Shown piece by piece: positions 6,155-11,383 of a DNA stretch of 13,183 nt (the first letter of the stretch is position 1; each line of letters begins with the position of its first letter). The translations under genes were made by a program, and so were the position numbers. The DNA lies in the NCBI GenBank assembly GCA_902774655.1, contig CACYJD010000077.1, positions 1 to 13,183 of the forward strand, read 5' to 3'. Below the pieces are notes generated by a model, which saw nothing but the letters and a program-made list of their open reading frames with translations, searched no databases and was not told the DNA's origin. The DNA comes from an uncultured Erysipelotrichaceae bacterium. GTDB taxonomy: Bacteria > Bacillota_I > Bacilli_A > RFN20 > CAG-826.

Positions 6155-6555
6155 TATTTAAGATATTCCTTTTTAATCTTTTCTAGTGTTGGATCATCTG
6201 CTTTAGAGAATGTGAGATTGTCTAACTCATCTTTATCACTCCAAGCCATTGCAATATGTTCAGTTAAAGTTGGAGTGCCACTAATAAGTGTGCATCTATA
6301 AGTGTCTATATGTAGAACTTGTGTAGGATACTCATCAACAATTGAAGTAATTAACTCGTGAACTTCCACTTCAATCTTTAGTTCTTCTCTAAGTTCTCTA
6401 GCTAATGCTTGTTCTGGAGTTTCACCTGGTTCGATTTTGCCTCCAGGGAACTCAAATTTAAATTTAGTTTCGCCTTTATTGCCTCTTTGAGCAGCGAAAA
6501 CCTTATTATCTTTAATTATTGCACCTGCAACTACGTATACTTGTCTTTTTTCCAT
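6154..6555 (-). CDS. Nudix hydrolase, MutT-like
   Basis: 133 residues, probably a nucleoside-triphosphate pyrophosphohydrolase of the MutT/NudG type that cleanses oxidised or modified nucleotides. The Nudix box runs from G39 to I61: G-x5-E45-x7-R53-E54-L55-x-E57-E58-x-K60-I61. All metal-binding glutamates are present; only the final Gly is Lys. The preceding FKFEFPGGK block is typical of MutT. A start at ATG 6555 is chosen because AGGTGA (6566-6561) sits 5 nt upstream; the in-frame GTG at 6564 lies inside that Shine-Dalgarno site and is not used. Transcription starts from an extended -10 at 6585-6577. It is coupled to the next gene through a TAATG overlap. Confidence 0.9.
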   Translation of the reverse strand: MEKRQVYVVAGAIIKDNKVFAAQRGNKGETKFKFEFPGGKIEPGETPEQALARELREELKIEVEVHELITSIVDEYPTQVLHIDTYRCTLISGTPTLTEHIAMAWSDKDELDNLTFSKADDPTLEKIKKEYLK

Positions 6556-6576
6556 ATGTATCACCTAAGCACTACG

Positions 6577-6585
6577 ATTATAGCA
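6577..6585 (-). promoter_or_regulatory. Extended -10 promoter of the Nudix-hydrolase unit
   Basis: TGCTATAAT on the minus strand (6585-6577) is a consensus extended -10, giving a leader of about 15 nt with Shine-Dalgarno AGGTGA. No -35 is visible at 17 bp. No terminator is seen until 4404, so the unit could cover Nudix, hydrolase, tRNA-Leu(CAG) and DUF5662. Confidence 0.7.
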
Positions 6586-6594
6586 AGTTTTTAC

Positions 6595-6610
6595 TTGAAA
6601 TGTATTTCAA
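6595..6610. promoter_or_regulatory. Dyad TTGAAAT-GT-ATTTCAA between divergent promoters
   Basis: Perfect 7-bp arms with a 2-base centre lie between the Nudix -10 (6582-6577) and the tRNA-Ala -10 (6621-6626). Each arm offers a TTGAAA facing its promoter, but at 22 and 20 bp these are too distant for a normal -35. It may be an operator. Confidence 0.4.
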
Positions 6611-6620
6611 AAGTAACTAA

Positions 6621-6626
6621 TATAAT
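6621..6626 (+). promoter_or_regulatory. -10 element of tRNA-Ala
   Basis: Consensus TATAAT, 7 bases before the mature tRNA 5' end, so the primary transcript has almost no 5' leader. Confidence 0.7.
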
Positions 6627-6633
6627 ATGCACT

Positions 6634-6709
6634 GGGCCTGTAGCTCACCTGGGAGAGCGCCTCCATGGCATGGAGGAGGTAGCCGGTTCGATCCCGGTCA
6701 GGTCCACCA
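6634..6709 (+). tRNA. tRNA-Ala, anticodon GGC
   Basis: A 76-nt tRNA. Acceptor GGGCCTG/CAGGTCC pairs with one G-T; discriminator A and an encoded CCA end at 6709. The D arm is GCTC/GAGC. The anticodon stem CCTCC/GGAGG encloses ATGGCAT, giving GGC (reads GCC). The A32-T38 loop pair is a known feature of tRNA-Ala(GGC). The T loop is TTCGATC. It is transcribed alone and ends at the hairpin at 6721-6746. Confidence 0.97.
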
Positions 6710-6720
6710 TTTAAATAGTT

Positions 6721-6746
6721 ACTGACATGAATGTGTCAGTTTTTTA
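6721..6746 (+). terminator. Terminator of tRNA-Ala
   Basis: Stem ACTGACA/TGTCAGT (6721-6727 and 6734-6740), loop TGAATG, followed by a T run (6740-6746). Confidence 0.9.
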
Positions 6747-6807
6747 TTTAAATAAACGCTATATACACTTTTAATAAAATCAATTTAGTAATTTTTATAT
6801 AAGTACT

Positions 6808-6813
6808 TATAAT
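6808..6813 (+). promoter_or_regulatory. -10 of the lipoprotein-HAD operon, leaderless geometry
   Basis: Consensus TATAAT is followed by exactly six bases (ATAGGT) and then the GTG start codon at 6820. At 17 bp the -35 would be TTAGTA, a weak match. The short GGT before GTG is too close to act as a ribosome binding site, so a leaderless message is predicted. Confidence 0.7.
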
Positions 6814-6819
6814 ATAGGT

Positions 6820-8103
6820 GTGAAAATTTTAAAAAATTTTATCTTGCCTATTACATTAATGATATCCCTTGCTGGATGTGGTCCTGCCATTTCTCCTGGA
6901 GGAGATATTGTTTTCGTTGATGATTTTGAAAATGAAAGACCAAAATCTAGCGTTTTAAGTGAAGACTATAATAAAAGCCCTACTTTAATAGAAGAATATA
7001 CTGGTGATGCTTATGACGAGTTACTTGCGTTAGTGACTTCAGACAGCAACATTAAATTCTATGAAAGTGTTGATTCTTTCTTCTATAAAATCTCTGAAAA
7101 GGACTACACTGGAGGTTCTGAAGAGAACTCAACTTCAGTATTTAAGAATGGAAAATATAAATTCTTCACTGATGGTCAATACCACTACGAAGAAATAACC
7201 ACATCTACAAACTACACAATTATCCAAGATAAAAGTCTTGAAGAAGAAATGACCTATAATCAAGGGTCATATTCATATTCAAAAGAAGGTTTTAATAGAA
7301 ACGATCGATATAGCATTGAGGCAATCACAGATGCTGAACAATATACATTAAATTCTAAATTAGATGTTGTTAATTCAAATCTTGTAACAAGTGATGCTCC
7401 AAAAAGCGATTCAGATGTTTATAAAGCAGGCATTATACGCGACAACCTGTACTTAATTTCGCAATATAAGAATGAAATTGCGTATGATTCTATTAAGCAA
7501 ATCTACATAAAAAATGCATCCCAATTAAAGCAAGTTTATAGAGAAGAACGTAACGGGCAATTACTTATGATTGAGGAAGTTTATCTATCCAATATTTCCG
7601 TATCAGATGAGGAAGCGGGAGAATATATAATCTCTAAATCTGTAATGAATCATAAATATCCTGTCTACACTACTGAGCTAACAAACTTTGGAAACGCTGA
7701 TATTTTTATGAAAGTATTTCCTACAAAGTTTGTTTCGAAGATTAGTTTATCGATGTTCTATTTCGATGGTTCAATAAATATATACTTTGACGTAATTCCT
7801 CATGAAAGAACTAGCAACGTTTACGAAACATATTTGATTAACTCTTATGGCCCTATCTTACTAGAGGGTTCCGCAAGACTACAATATGTTGTTATCACTC
7901 CTAAAGATGACGGTACTAGAGAGATTCAAATCAAAGAAATCGACACGGTTGTGGACTTTTCTAGATTAGATGATTTAGTTGCTATTTCTTCTACTCAATA
8001 CTATCTTGAAATGGGCGTATTTATAATCAAATTCGTCGTTGAATTTGACGGTACCGAACCAATAATCTACGTATCATCAGTTACTCAAGTAAATACCAAA
8101 TGA
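6820..8103 (+). CDS. Predicted lipoprotein of unknown function
   Basis: 427 residues with a GTG start. The N-terminus is a textbook lipoprotein signal: basic KILKN, hydrophobic core, then lipobox LAGC with C20 as the lipidated residue, followed by a Pro/Gly/Ser-rich tether. The mature part is acidic and rich in Tyr, Ser and beta-prone stretches; no family is recognised. The C-terminal half alternates short strands, as in the YtfJ/LolA-like or LppX-like curved sheets of lipid-binding lipoproteins, but that resemblance is only compositional. It should be anchored on the outer face of the membrane. Its TGA stop (8101-8103) overlaps the HAD start, so the two are co-translated. The promoter geometry predicts a leaderless mRNA. 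Confidence 0.85.
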   Translation: MKILKNFILPITLMISLAGCGPAISPGGDIVFVDDFENERPKSSVLSEDYNKSPTLIEEYTGDAYDELLALVTSDSNIKFYESVDSFFYKISEKDYTGGSEENSTSVFKNGKYKFFTDGQYHYEEITTSTNYTIIQDKSLEEEMTYNQGSYSYSKEGFNRNDRYSIEAITDAEQYTLNSKLDVVNSNLVTSDAPKSDSDVYKAGIIRDNLYLISQYKNEIAYDSIKQIYIKNASQLKQVYREERNGQLLMIEEVYLSNISVSDEEAGEYIISKSVMNHKYPVYTTELTNFGNADIFMKVFPTKFVSKISLSMFYFDGSINIYFDVIPHERTSNVYETYLINSYGPILLEGSARLQYVVITPKDDGTREIQIKEIDTVVDFSRLDDLVAISSTQYYLEMGVFIIKFVVEFDGTEPIIYVSSVTQVNTK

Positions 8104-8891
8104 TGAATAAACCAACTATTAAAGCTATATTTGTCGATATAGATTGGACTTTATATGATCACAAGCACCACTGCTTTGATTTCAAATCCATAAAAGCTCT
8201 AAAGAAAGCACAGGAAAATGGAGTTCTTGTTATTCTTTCAACTGCCCGAATTATACATACTTGCAATGAATTAGGTATTTTTAAAGAAATGACCCCTGAT
8301 GGTGGCATTTATAGTAACGGCATCGTTTTGCTATACAAGAACGAGCCAATATATGCCCACACAATTAGTAAAGAAAACTGCTTATTAGTGCAAGATGCTA
8401 TTCTTAAATACAACTTAAATGCTGAATTCTGCGGGCCAGATGAAAAGTTCTTAATCGGTGAAAATTTAAAGGATGTCTTAATCCAATTTGAATACTTTAA
8501 AGAAGAAATGCCAATCATCAAAAAATACACTAATGAAACTATTACTTCAATTGAACTATTTGGCACTAAAGAATTCGATGAAGCATTAAAGAAAGATTTG
8601 CCAAAAGATTTCCATATTTTTAGATTTACTGATCACGCATGCGACATCAACAATGTTGAAGCTTTAAAAGGTGATGGAGTGAAACGCATGCTTGAATATC
8701 TAAAAATATCACCCGATGAAGCAATGGCAATTGGTGATGATGATGTCGATATATCAATGTTTGATAGTGTCAAATATAGCGTTGCAATGGGCAATGCTCC
8801 AGATCGTATTAAAAAGCACGCAAAATACGTAACTTATAAAATCCACCATCACGGTATTAAACACGCCTTAAAACACTTCAAAATTATCTAA
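8100..8891 (+). CDS. HAD-superfamily hydrolase, Cof subfamily (IIB)
   Basis: 263 residues; a cytosolic phosphatase of the Cof type, a group acting on sugar phosphates, pyridoxal phosphate or flavin mononucleotide. Motif I is VDIDWTLYD (D13 nucleophile, D15 acid/base); the usual Gly of DxDGT is Trp16, allowed by the looser DxDxT pattern but uncommon. Motif II is STAR (47-50) where STGR is usual. A C2-type cap lies between. The motif III region is ALKGDGVKRM, and motif IV is GDDDVD (212-217), followed by FDSVKYSVAMGNA typical of Cof proteins. The start is ATG 8100 (ATGA overlap with the lipoprotein stop) or ATG 8103; either is coupled. It ends at a strong terminator. The substrate is unknown. 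Confidence 0.9.
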   Translation: MMNKPTIKAIFVDIDWTLYDHKHHCFDFKSIKALKKAQENGVLVILSTARIIHTCNELGIFKEMTPDGGIYSNGIVLLYKNEPIYAHTISKENCLLVQDAILKYNLNAEFCGPDEKFLIGENLKDVLIQFEYFKEEMPIIKKYTNETITSIELFGTKEFDEALKKDLPKDFHIFRFTDHACDINNVEALKGDGVKRMLEYLKISPDEAMAIGDDDVDISMFDSVKYSVAMGNAPDRIKKHAKYVTYKIHHHGIKHALKHFKII

Positions 8892-8919
8892 TTAAGGCTA
8901 TATAGTCCATTATTTGAGA

Positions 8920-8949
8920 AAAACGAGGGTTACAACGAACCCTCGATTT
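8920..8949. terminator. Bidirectional terminator between the HAD gene and tRNA-Arg
   Basis: Stem CGAGGGTT/AACCCTCG (8924-8931 and 8938-8945), loop ACAACG, with ATTTTGTTT on the plus side and five T residues on the minus side. It serves the lipoprotein-HAD operon and the convergent tRNA-Arg. Confidence 0.9.
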
Positions 8950-8956
8950 TGTTTAT

Positions 8957-9033
8957 TGGCGCTGCTAATGGGAATTGAACTCATAACCTACAGCTTAGGA
9001 GGCTGTCGCTCTATCCAATTGAGCTATAGCAGC
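8957..9033 (-). tRNA. tRNA-Arg, anticodon CCT
   Basis: A 77-nt tRNA on the minus strand. Acceptor GCTGCTA/TAGCAGC pairs fully; discriminator G and an encoded CCA end at 8957. The anticodon stem ACAGC/GCTGT encloses CTCCTAA, giving CCT (reads AGG). The T loop is TTCAATT. Its likely -10 is TAGAAT (9049-9044). The -35 region falls at or beside the duplicated sequence bordering the IS. Confidence 0.96.
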
Positions 9034-9043
9034 AAGTGTTATA

Positions 9044-9049
9044 ATTCTA
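9044..9049 (-). promoter_or_regulatory. -10 element of tRNA-Arg
   Basis: TAGAAT on the minus strand lies 10 bases before the tRNA. A TTTACT about 18 bp upstream (4 of 6 consensus) falls inside the first 28-bp repeat unit, so the repeat or the IS insertion may affect this promoter. Confidence 0.45.
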
Positions 9050-9059
9050 TATCTATTTA

Positions 9060-9115
9060 TAAGATAAAGTAAATAAAAGAGCGAGCCTAAGATAAAGTAA
9101 ATAAAAGAGCGAGCC
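9060..9115. repeat. Exact 28-bp tandem duplication across the left IS junction
   Basis: Bases 9060-9087 and 9088-9115 are identical. Each unit consists of 18 bases of flanking DNA (beginning TAAGATAAAG) plus the outermost 10 bases of the IS terminal repeat (AGAGCGAGCC). The IS tip is therefore present twice, the outer copy as a stub. Confidence 0.95.
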
Positions 9116-9143
9116 ATTGTGAGATGAGACCCAAATGTTAGAC
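9106..9143 (+). repeat. IS terminal inverted repeat, left
   Basis: 38 bases beginning AGAGCGAGCC. It matches the complement of 10570-10608 with one gap and a cluster of mismatches in the middle. Confidence 0.85.
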
Positions 9144-9169
9144 CAACTAACAGGAGGGTCTTTTCTTAT

Positions 9170-9664
9170 ATGAGGTATACAAAAGAATTCAAATTGGAAT
9201 GTATTAGAAAGCATAAATCTGGTGAACAGATTGATGATCCTAGCGGATGTAAACATTCAACTTTTCATGATATGGTTGTTCGCTGGGCTAGAATCTATGA
9301 TTCATTGGGAGAAGTTGGCTTAGAACATAAGAAGCCTAAACGAAGCTGGAAAGATAAAATGGATATGATTCAAAGAATAATAGATGGCGAATCTATTCAA
9401 GGGGTAGCATTATCTAATGGCATCCAATGTACTCTTCTTTCTAAATGGTACAAAATTTATCAAGAATCTGGCATAGATGGTTTAAAATTAGTTAGACGAG
9501 GGAGGCCTCCCAAAATGAAGAAGAAACCTAAATCATCTAATGAATCAAAAACTAAAGAAGAGTTAGAAAAAGAACTTGAATATCTTCGTGTGGAGAATGA
9601 ATACCTAAAAAAACTAAATGCCTTAGTTCAAAAAAGGAAGGACCGACAACCGAAGAAAAAGTAA
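9170..9664 (+). CDS. IS150-group transposase OrfA (DNA-binding subunit)
   Basis: 164 residues. Two helix-turn-helix segments are visible: the first around residues 14-40 after the opening MRYTKEFKLECI, the second about 66-93 with GVALSNGIQCTLLSKWYK. A basic linker (RRGRPPKMKKKPK) and a leucine zipper (about 130-155, ELEKELEYLRVENEYLKKL) follow. It binds the terminal repeats and dimerises. The ATG at 9170 has AGGAGG 12 nt upstream, rather far, which would keep expression low. The last codons AAG AAA AAG TAA (9653-9664) overlap orfB in the -1 frame. The run G-AAA-AAG (9655-9661), preceded about 13 nt upstream by the purine-rich AGGAAGG (9635-9641), looks like a programmed frameshift site; A6 at 9630-9635 is an alternative. 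Confidence 0.92.
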   Translation: MRYTKEFKLECIRKHKSGEQIDDPSGCKHSTFHDMVVRWARIYDSLGEVGLEHKKPKRSWKDKMDMIQRIIDGESIQGVALSNGIQCTLLSKWYKIYQESGIDGLKLVRRGRPPKMKKKPKSSNESKTKEELEKELEYLRVENEYLKKLNALVQKRKDRQPKKK

Positions 9665-10563
9665 GGGTTATCGTTGAATTAAGGCAATTTTATAAACTTA
9701 ACGTCCTTCTTAAGGTTTCAGGAGTTAAAAAGGCAACATTCTTCTACACGATTAACAAGGTTAATAAAGATGATAAAAACGAAGAAATATTTAGCCAAAT
9801 AGAAGAAATATATCATCAAAATAAAGGAAGATATGGATATAGAAGAATACTCCTTGAACTAAATAATCGAGGATATAAAGTTAATCATAAAAAGATTAAA
9901 AGAATAATGAGATTACTCGATATACATGGCATCACACCTAGAGGAAAATATAACTCGTATAAAGGTGATCAAAATGGAACTTGTAAGAATCTTCTTCTTA
10001 ATAAAGTTATTGATGAAGAAAAACATAAAACATCATATAAACGTAATTTCTTAACAACTGCTTGCAATCAAAAATGGACAACTGATGTTTCTGAATTTCA
10101 TATTGCAGCGGGTAAATTATATTTGTCTCCAATTCTGGATATGCATAATCGTGAAATTGTAGCGTTTAACATTTCTAGAAGTCCTAACTTTTATCAAACG
10201 ATAGATATGTTAAGAAAAGCTTTTGATAAATATAAACATTTAGAAGGATTAATCTTCCATAGTGATCAAGGCTGGCAATATCAAATGAAGATTTATCATC
10301 AAGAGTTGAAAAAACGTGGTATTAAACAATCCATGTCTAGGAAAGGAAATTGTTTAGATAATTCACCTATGGAGAACTTCTTTGGAGTTATGAAAAACGA
10401 AATGTTTTATGGACATGAATATGAATTTAAATCGTTAGAGGAACTAGAAAAAGCAATGATTAAATACATTGAATATTACAACAATGAAAGAATAATGGAG
10501 AAAACAAAAGGACTGTCTCCATTAACTTATAGACAACAGTCCTTTGTTCAACTAGGATATTAG
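9601..10563 (+). CDS. IS150-group transposase OrfB (DDE integrase), made by -1 frameshift
   Basis: The frame is open from just after a TGA at 9598-9600 to the TAG at 10561, up to 320 codons overlapping orfA. It has no good start of its own, so it is expected as an OrfAB fusion. An N-terminal HTH_21 region (VELRQFYKLNVLLKVSGV, then KGRYGYRRI) leads to the rve catalytic core: Asp in TTDVSEF (codon 10084), Asp in HSDQG (10264) and Glu in SPMENFFG (10372). The last two are 35 residues apart, the DD(35)E spacing of IS3 transposases. The C-terminus (IEYYNNERI, LSPLTYRQQ) is complete. Starting at ATG 9907 would discard the HTH domain. It appears functional. Confidence 0.92.
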   Translation: MPKKTKCLSSKKEGPTTEEKVRVIVELRQFYKLNVLLKVSGVKKATFFYTINKVNKDDKNEEIFSQIEEIYHQNKGRYGYRRILLELNNRGYKVNHKKIKRIMRLLDIHGITPRGKYNSYKGDQNGTCKNLLLNKVIDEEKHKTSYKRNFLTTACNQKWTTDVSEFHIAAGKLYLSPILDMHNREIVAFNISRSPNFYQTIDMLRKAFDKYKHLEGLIFHSDQGWQYQMKIYHQELKKRGIKQSMSRKGNCLDNSPMENFFGVMKNEMFYGHEYEFKSLEELEKAMIKYIEYYNNERIMEKTKGLSPLTYRQQSFVQLGY

Positions 10564-10569
10564 AAGCAA

Positions 10570-10608
10570 GTCTAACTTTTGGGTCTCACTTCATTGTGGA
10601 CTCGCTCT
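10570..10608 (-). repeat. IS terminal inverted repeat, right
   Basis: 39 bases; the minus strand begins AGAGCGAG at 10608 and ends TTAGAC at 10570, matching the left end at 9106-9143. Confidence 0.85.
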
Positions 10609-10639
10609 ATTATCTGAAGTTTACTTAACTAGAAGTTTC

Positions 10640-11380
10640 TTAATCTCTTCTGGTTCGACATGTTGGTATGTCGCAGTGTCTACATAAGGTAGGTTGGTAT
10701 GTCGCAGTGTCTACATAAGGTAGAACTTTTTCAAGTTGTTCAGTACTTTCGATGGTCCACACATTTACAAAGTGTCGCCTGCTATACCTAACAACTTTCT
10801 TTTCCCTAAATAAAACTTGTTCGATATCAATTGAATTGAATAAGAACTTAAGTGGATATGTCCAGAAATGAGATTCAGCAACTAAGAATGAAGTTACAAA
10901 ACCAAGATGTCTTACTCTTACTAAAGCGCGAGGATCAAAAGAGATAAGCATTACTTTTTCTTTTTCAGTTAATAATCCAACTGATTTTTTAAATGCAGCG
11001 CATAACTCTTTATAGTTTTTTCTAAAGACCTTAAGCTCAATAACCATTGGAACTTGGTTGTGATTTAATTCAACAACCTCTTCAAATGTTGGCACTACAC
11101 CACCATCGAAAAGACGATAGTTTTGTCTAATCTCATCAGCGGTTAAGTCTTCAATAATGCCTTCTTTTCCGGTTGTACGCTTTAAGTCTTCATCATGGCA
11201 AACGATTAACTTGCCATCTTTTGTGATATGAATGTCATATTCAAAAGCAACGTTATGATCAATAGCGTTTTGGAATGCTTTTAAACCATTTTCGGTGAAC
11301 TCTTTGTTGTGAAGTCCGCGGTGAGCAATTCCATTTAAAAATCTAGGATCTATTTTAGAAATAAATCTCTTTTTAGTCAT
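10640..11380 (-). CDS. Glycerophosphodiester phosphodiesterase, C-terminus frameshifted
   Basis: A 246-residue cytosolic GDPD that should split glycerophosphodiesters into glycerol-3-phosphate and an alcohol. The catalytic set is present: H20-R21 in AHRG, E47 and D49 in FEYDIH, H62-D63 in VCHDEDLKRTT, and ELK near 116-118. No signal peptide is seen. The ATG at 11380 lies 3 bases beyond the transporter stop, so both are one transcription unit. The 3' end is altered: an exact 31-bp tandem duplication (10662-10723) shifts the frame after ATYQ and replaces the tail by a Cys/Arg-rich PTLCRHCDIPTCRTRRD ending at 10640. Removing one copy restores HVEPEEIKKLLVK and a stop at 10621-10623 (242 residues). 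All active-site residues lie upstream, so activity may survive. Confidence 0.88.
   Translation of the reverse strand: MTKKRFISKIDPRFLNGIAHRGLHNKEFTENGLKAFQNAIDHNVAFEYDIHITKDGKLIVCHDEDLKRTTGKEGIIEDLTADEIRQNYRLFDGGVVPTFEEVVELNHNQVPMVIELKVFRKNYKELCAAFKKSVGLLTEKEKVMLISFDPRALVRVRHLGFVTSFLVAESHFWTYPLKFLFNSIDIEQVLFREKKVVRYSRRHFVNVWTIESTEQLEKVLPYVDTATYQPTLCRHCDIPTCRTRRD
10662..10723. repeat. Exact 31-bp tandem duplication inside the phosphodiesterase gene
   Basis: 10662-10692 and 10693-10723 are identical (each begins GTTGGTATGTCGC). As 31 is not a multiple of three, the duplication shifts the reading frame of the last codons. Perfect identity implies a recent event. It lies 54 bases from the IS right end. 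Confidence 0.97.
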
Positions 11381-11383
11381 AGA

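Larger units (their letters stand above)
9106..10608 (+). mobile_element. IS3-family insertion sequence, IS150 group
   Basis: A complete element of about 1.5 kb bounded by imperfect inverted repeats: left 9106-9143 and right 10570-10608, both with outer AGAGCGAG and sharing TGAGACCCAAA-TTAGAC internally. It carries overlapping orfA and orfB, with orfB in the -1 frame, the classic IS3 arrangement. No direct target duplication of 3-5 bp is seen at the two ends (left flank ends AAA, right flank begins ATT), which hints at rearrangement after insertion. It lies between tRNA-Arg and the 3' end of the phosphodiesterase gene, 12 bases beyond that gene's ancestral stop. Both reading frames look intact. 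Confidence 0.92.

Noticed and set aside
6556..6564. GTG 6564 as start of the Nudix gene
   Set aside because: That GTG is part of the AGGTGA ribosome binding site for ATG 6555.
6577..6610. TTGAAA at 6610-6605 as the -35 of the Nudix promoter
   Set aside because: The spacer to the -10 would be 22 bp; the extended TGC-TATAAT explains the promoter better.
9060..9115. CRISPR-like repeat
   Set aside because: Only two directly abutting copies without spacers; it is a simple tandem duplication.
9907..10563. OrfB as a separate 218-residue protein from ATG 9907
   Set aside because: The frame is open back to 9601 and encodes the expected HTH_21 region; the Met is internal.
9101..10613. A 3-5 bp target-site duplication flanking the IS
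   Set aside because: Bases outside the two terminal repeats differ (AAA on the left, ATT on the right) for every nearby choice of boundary.
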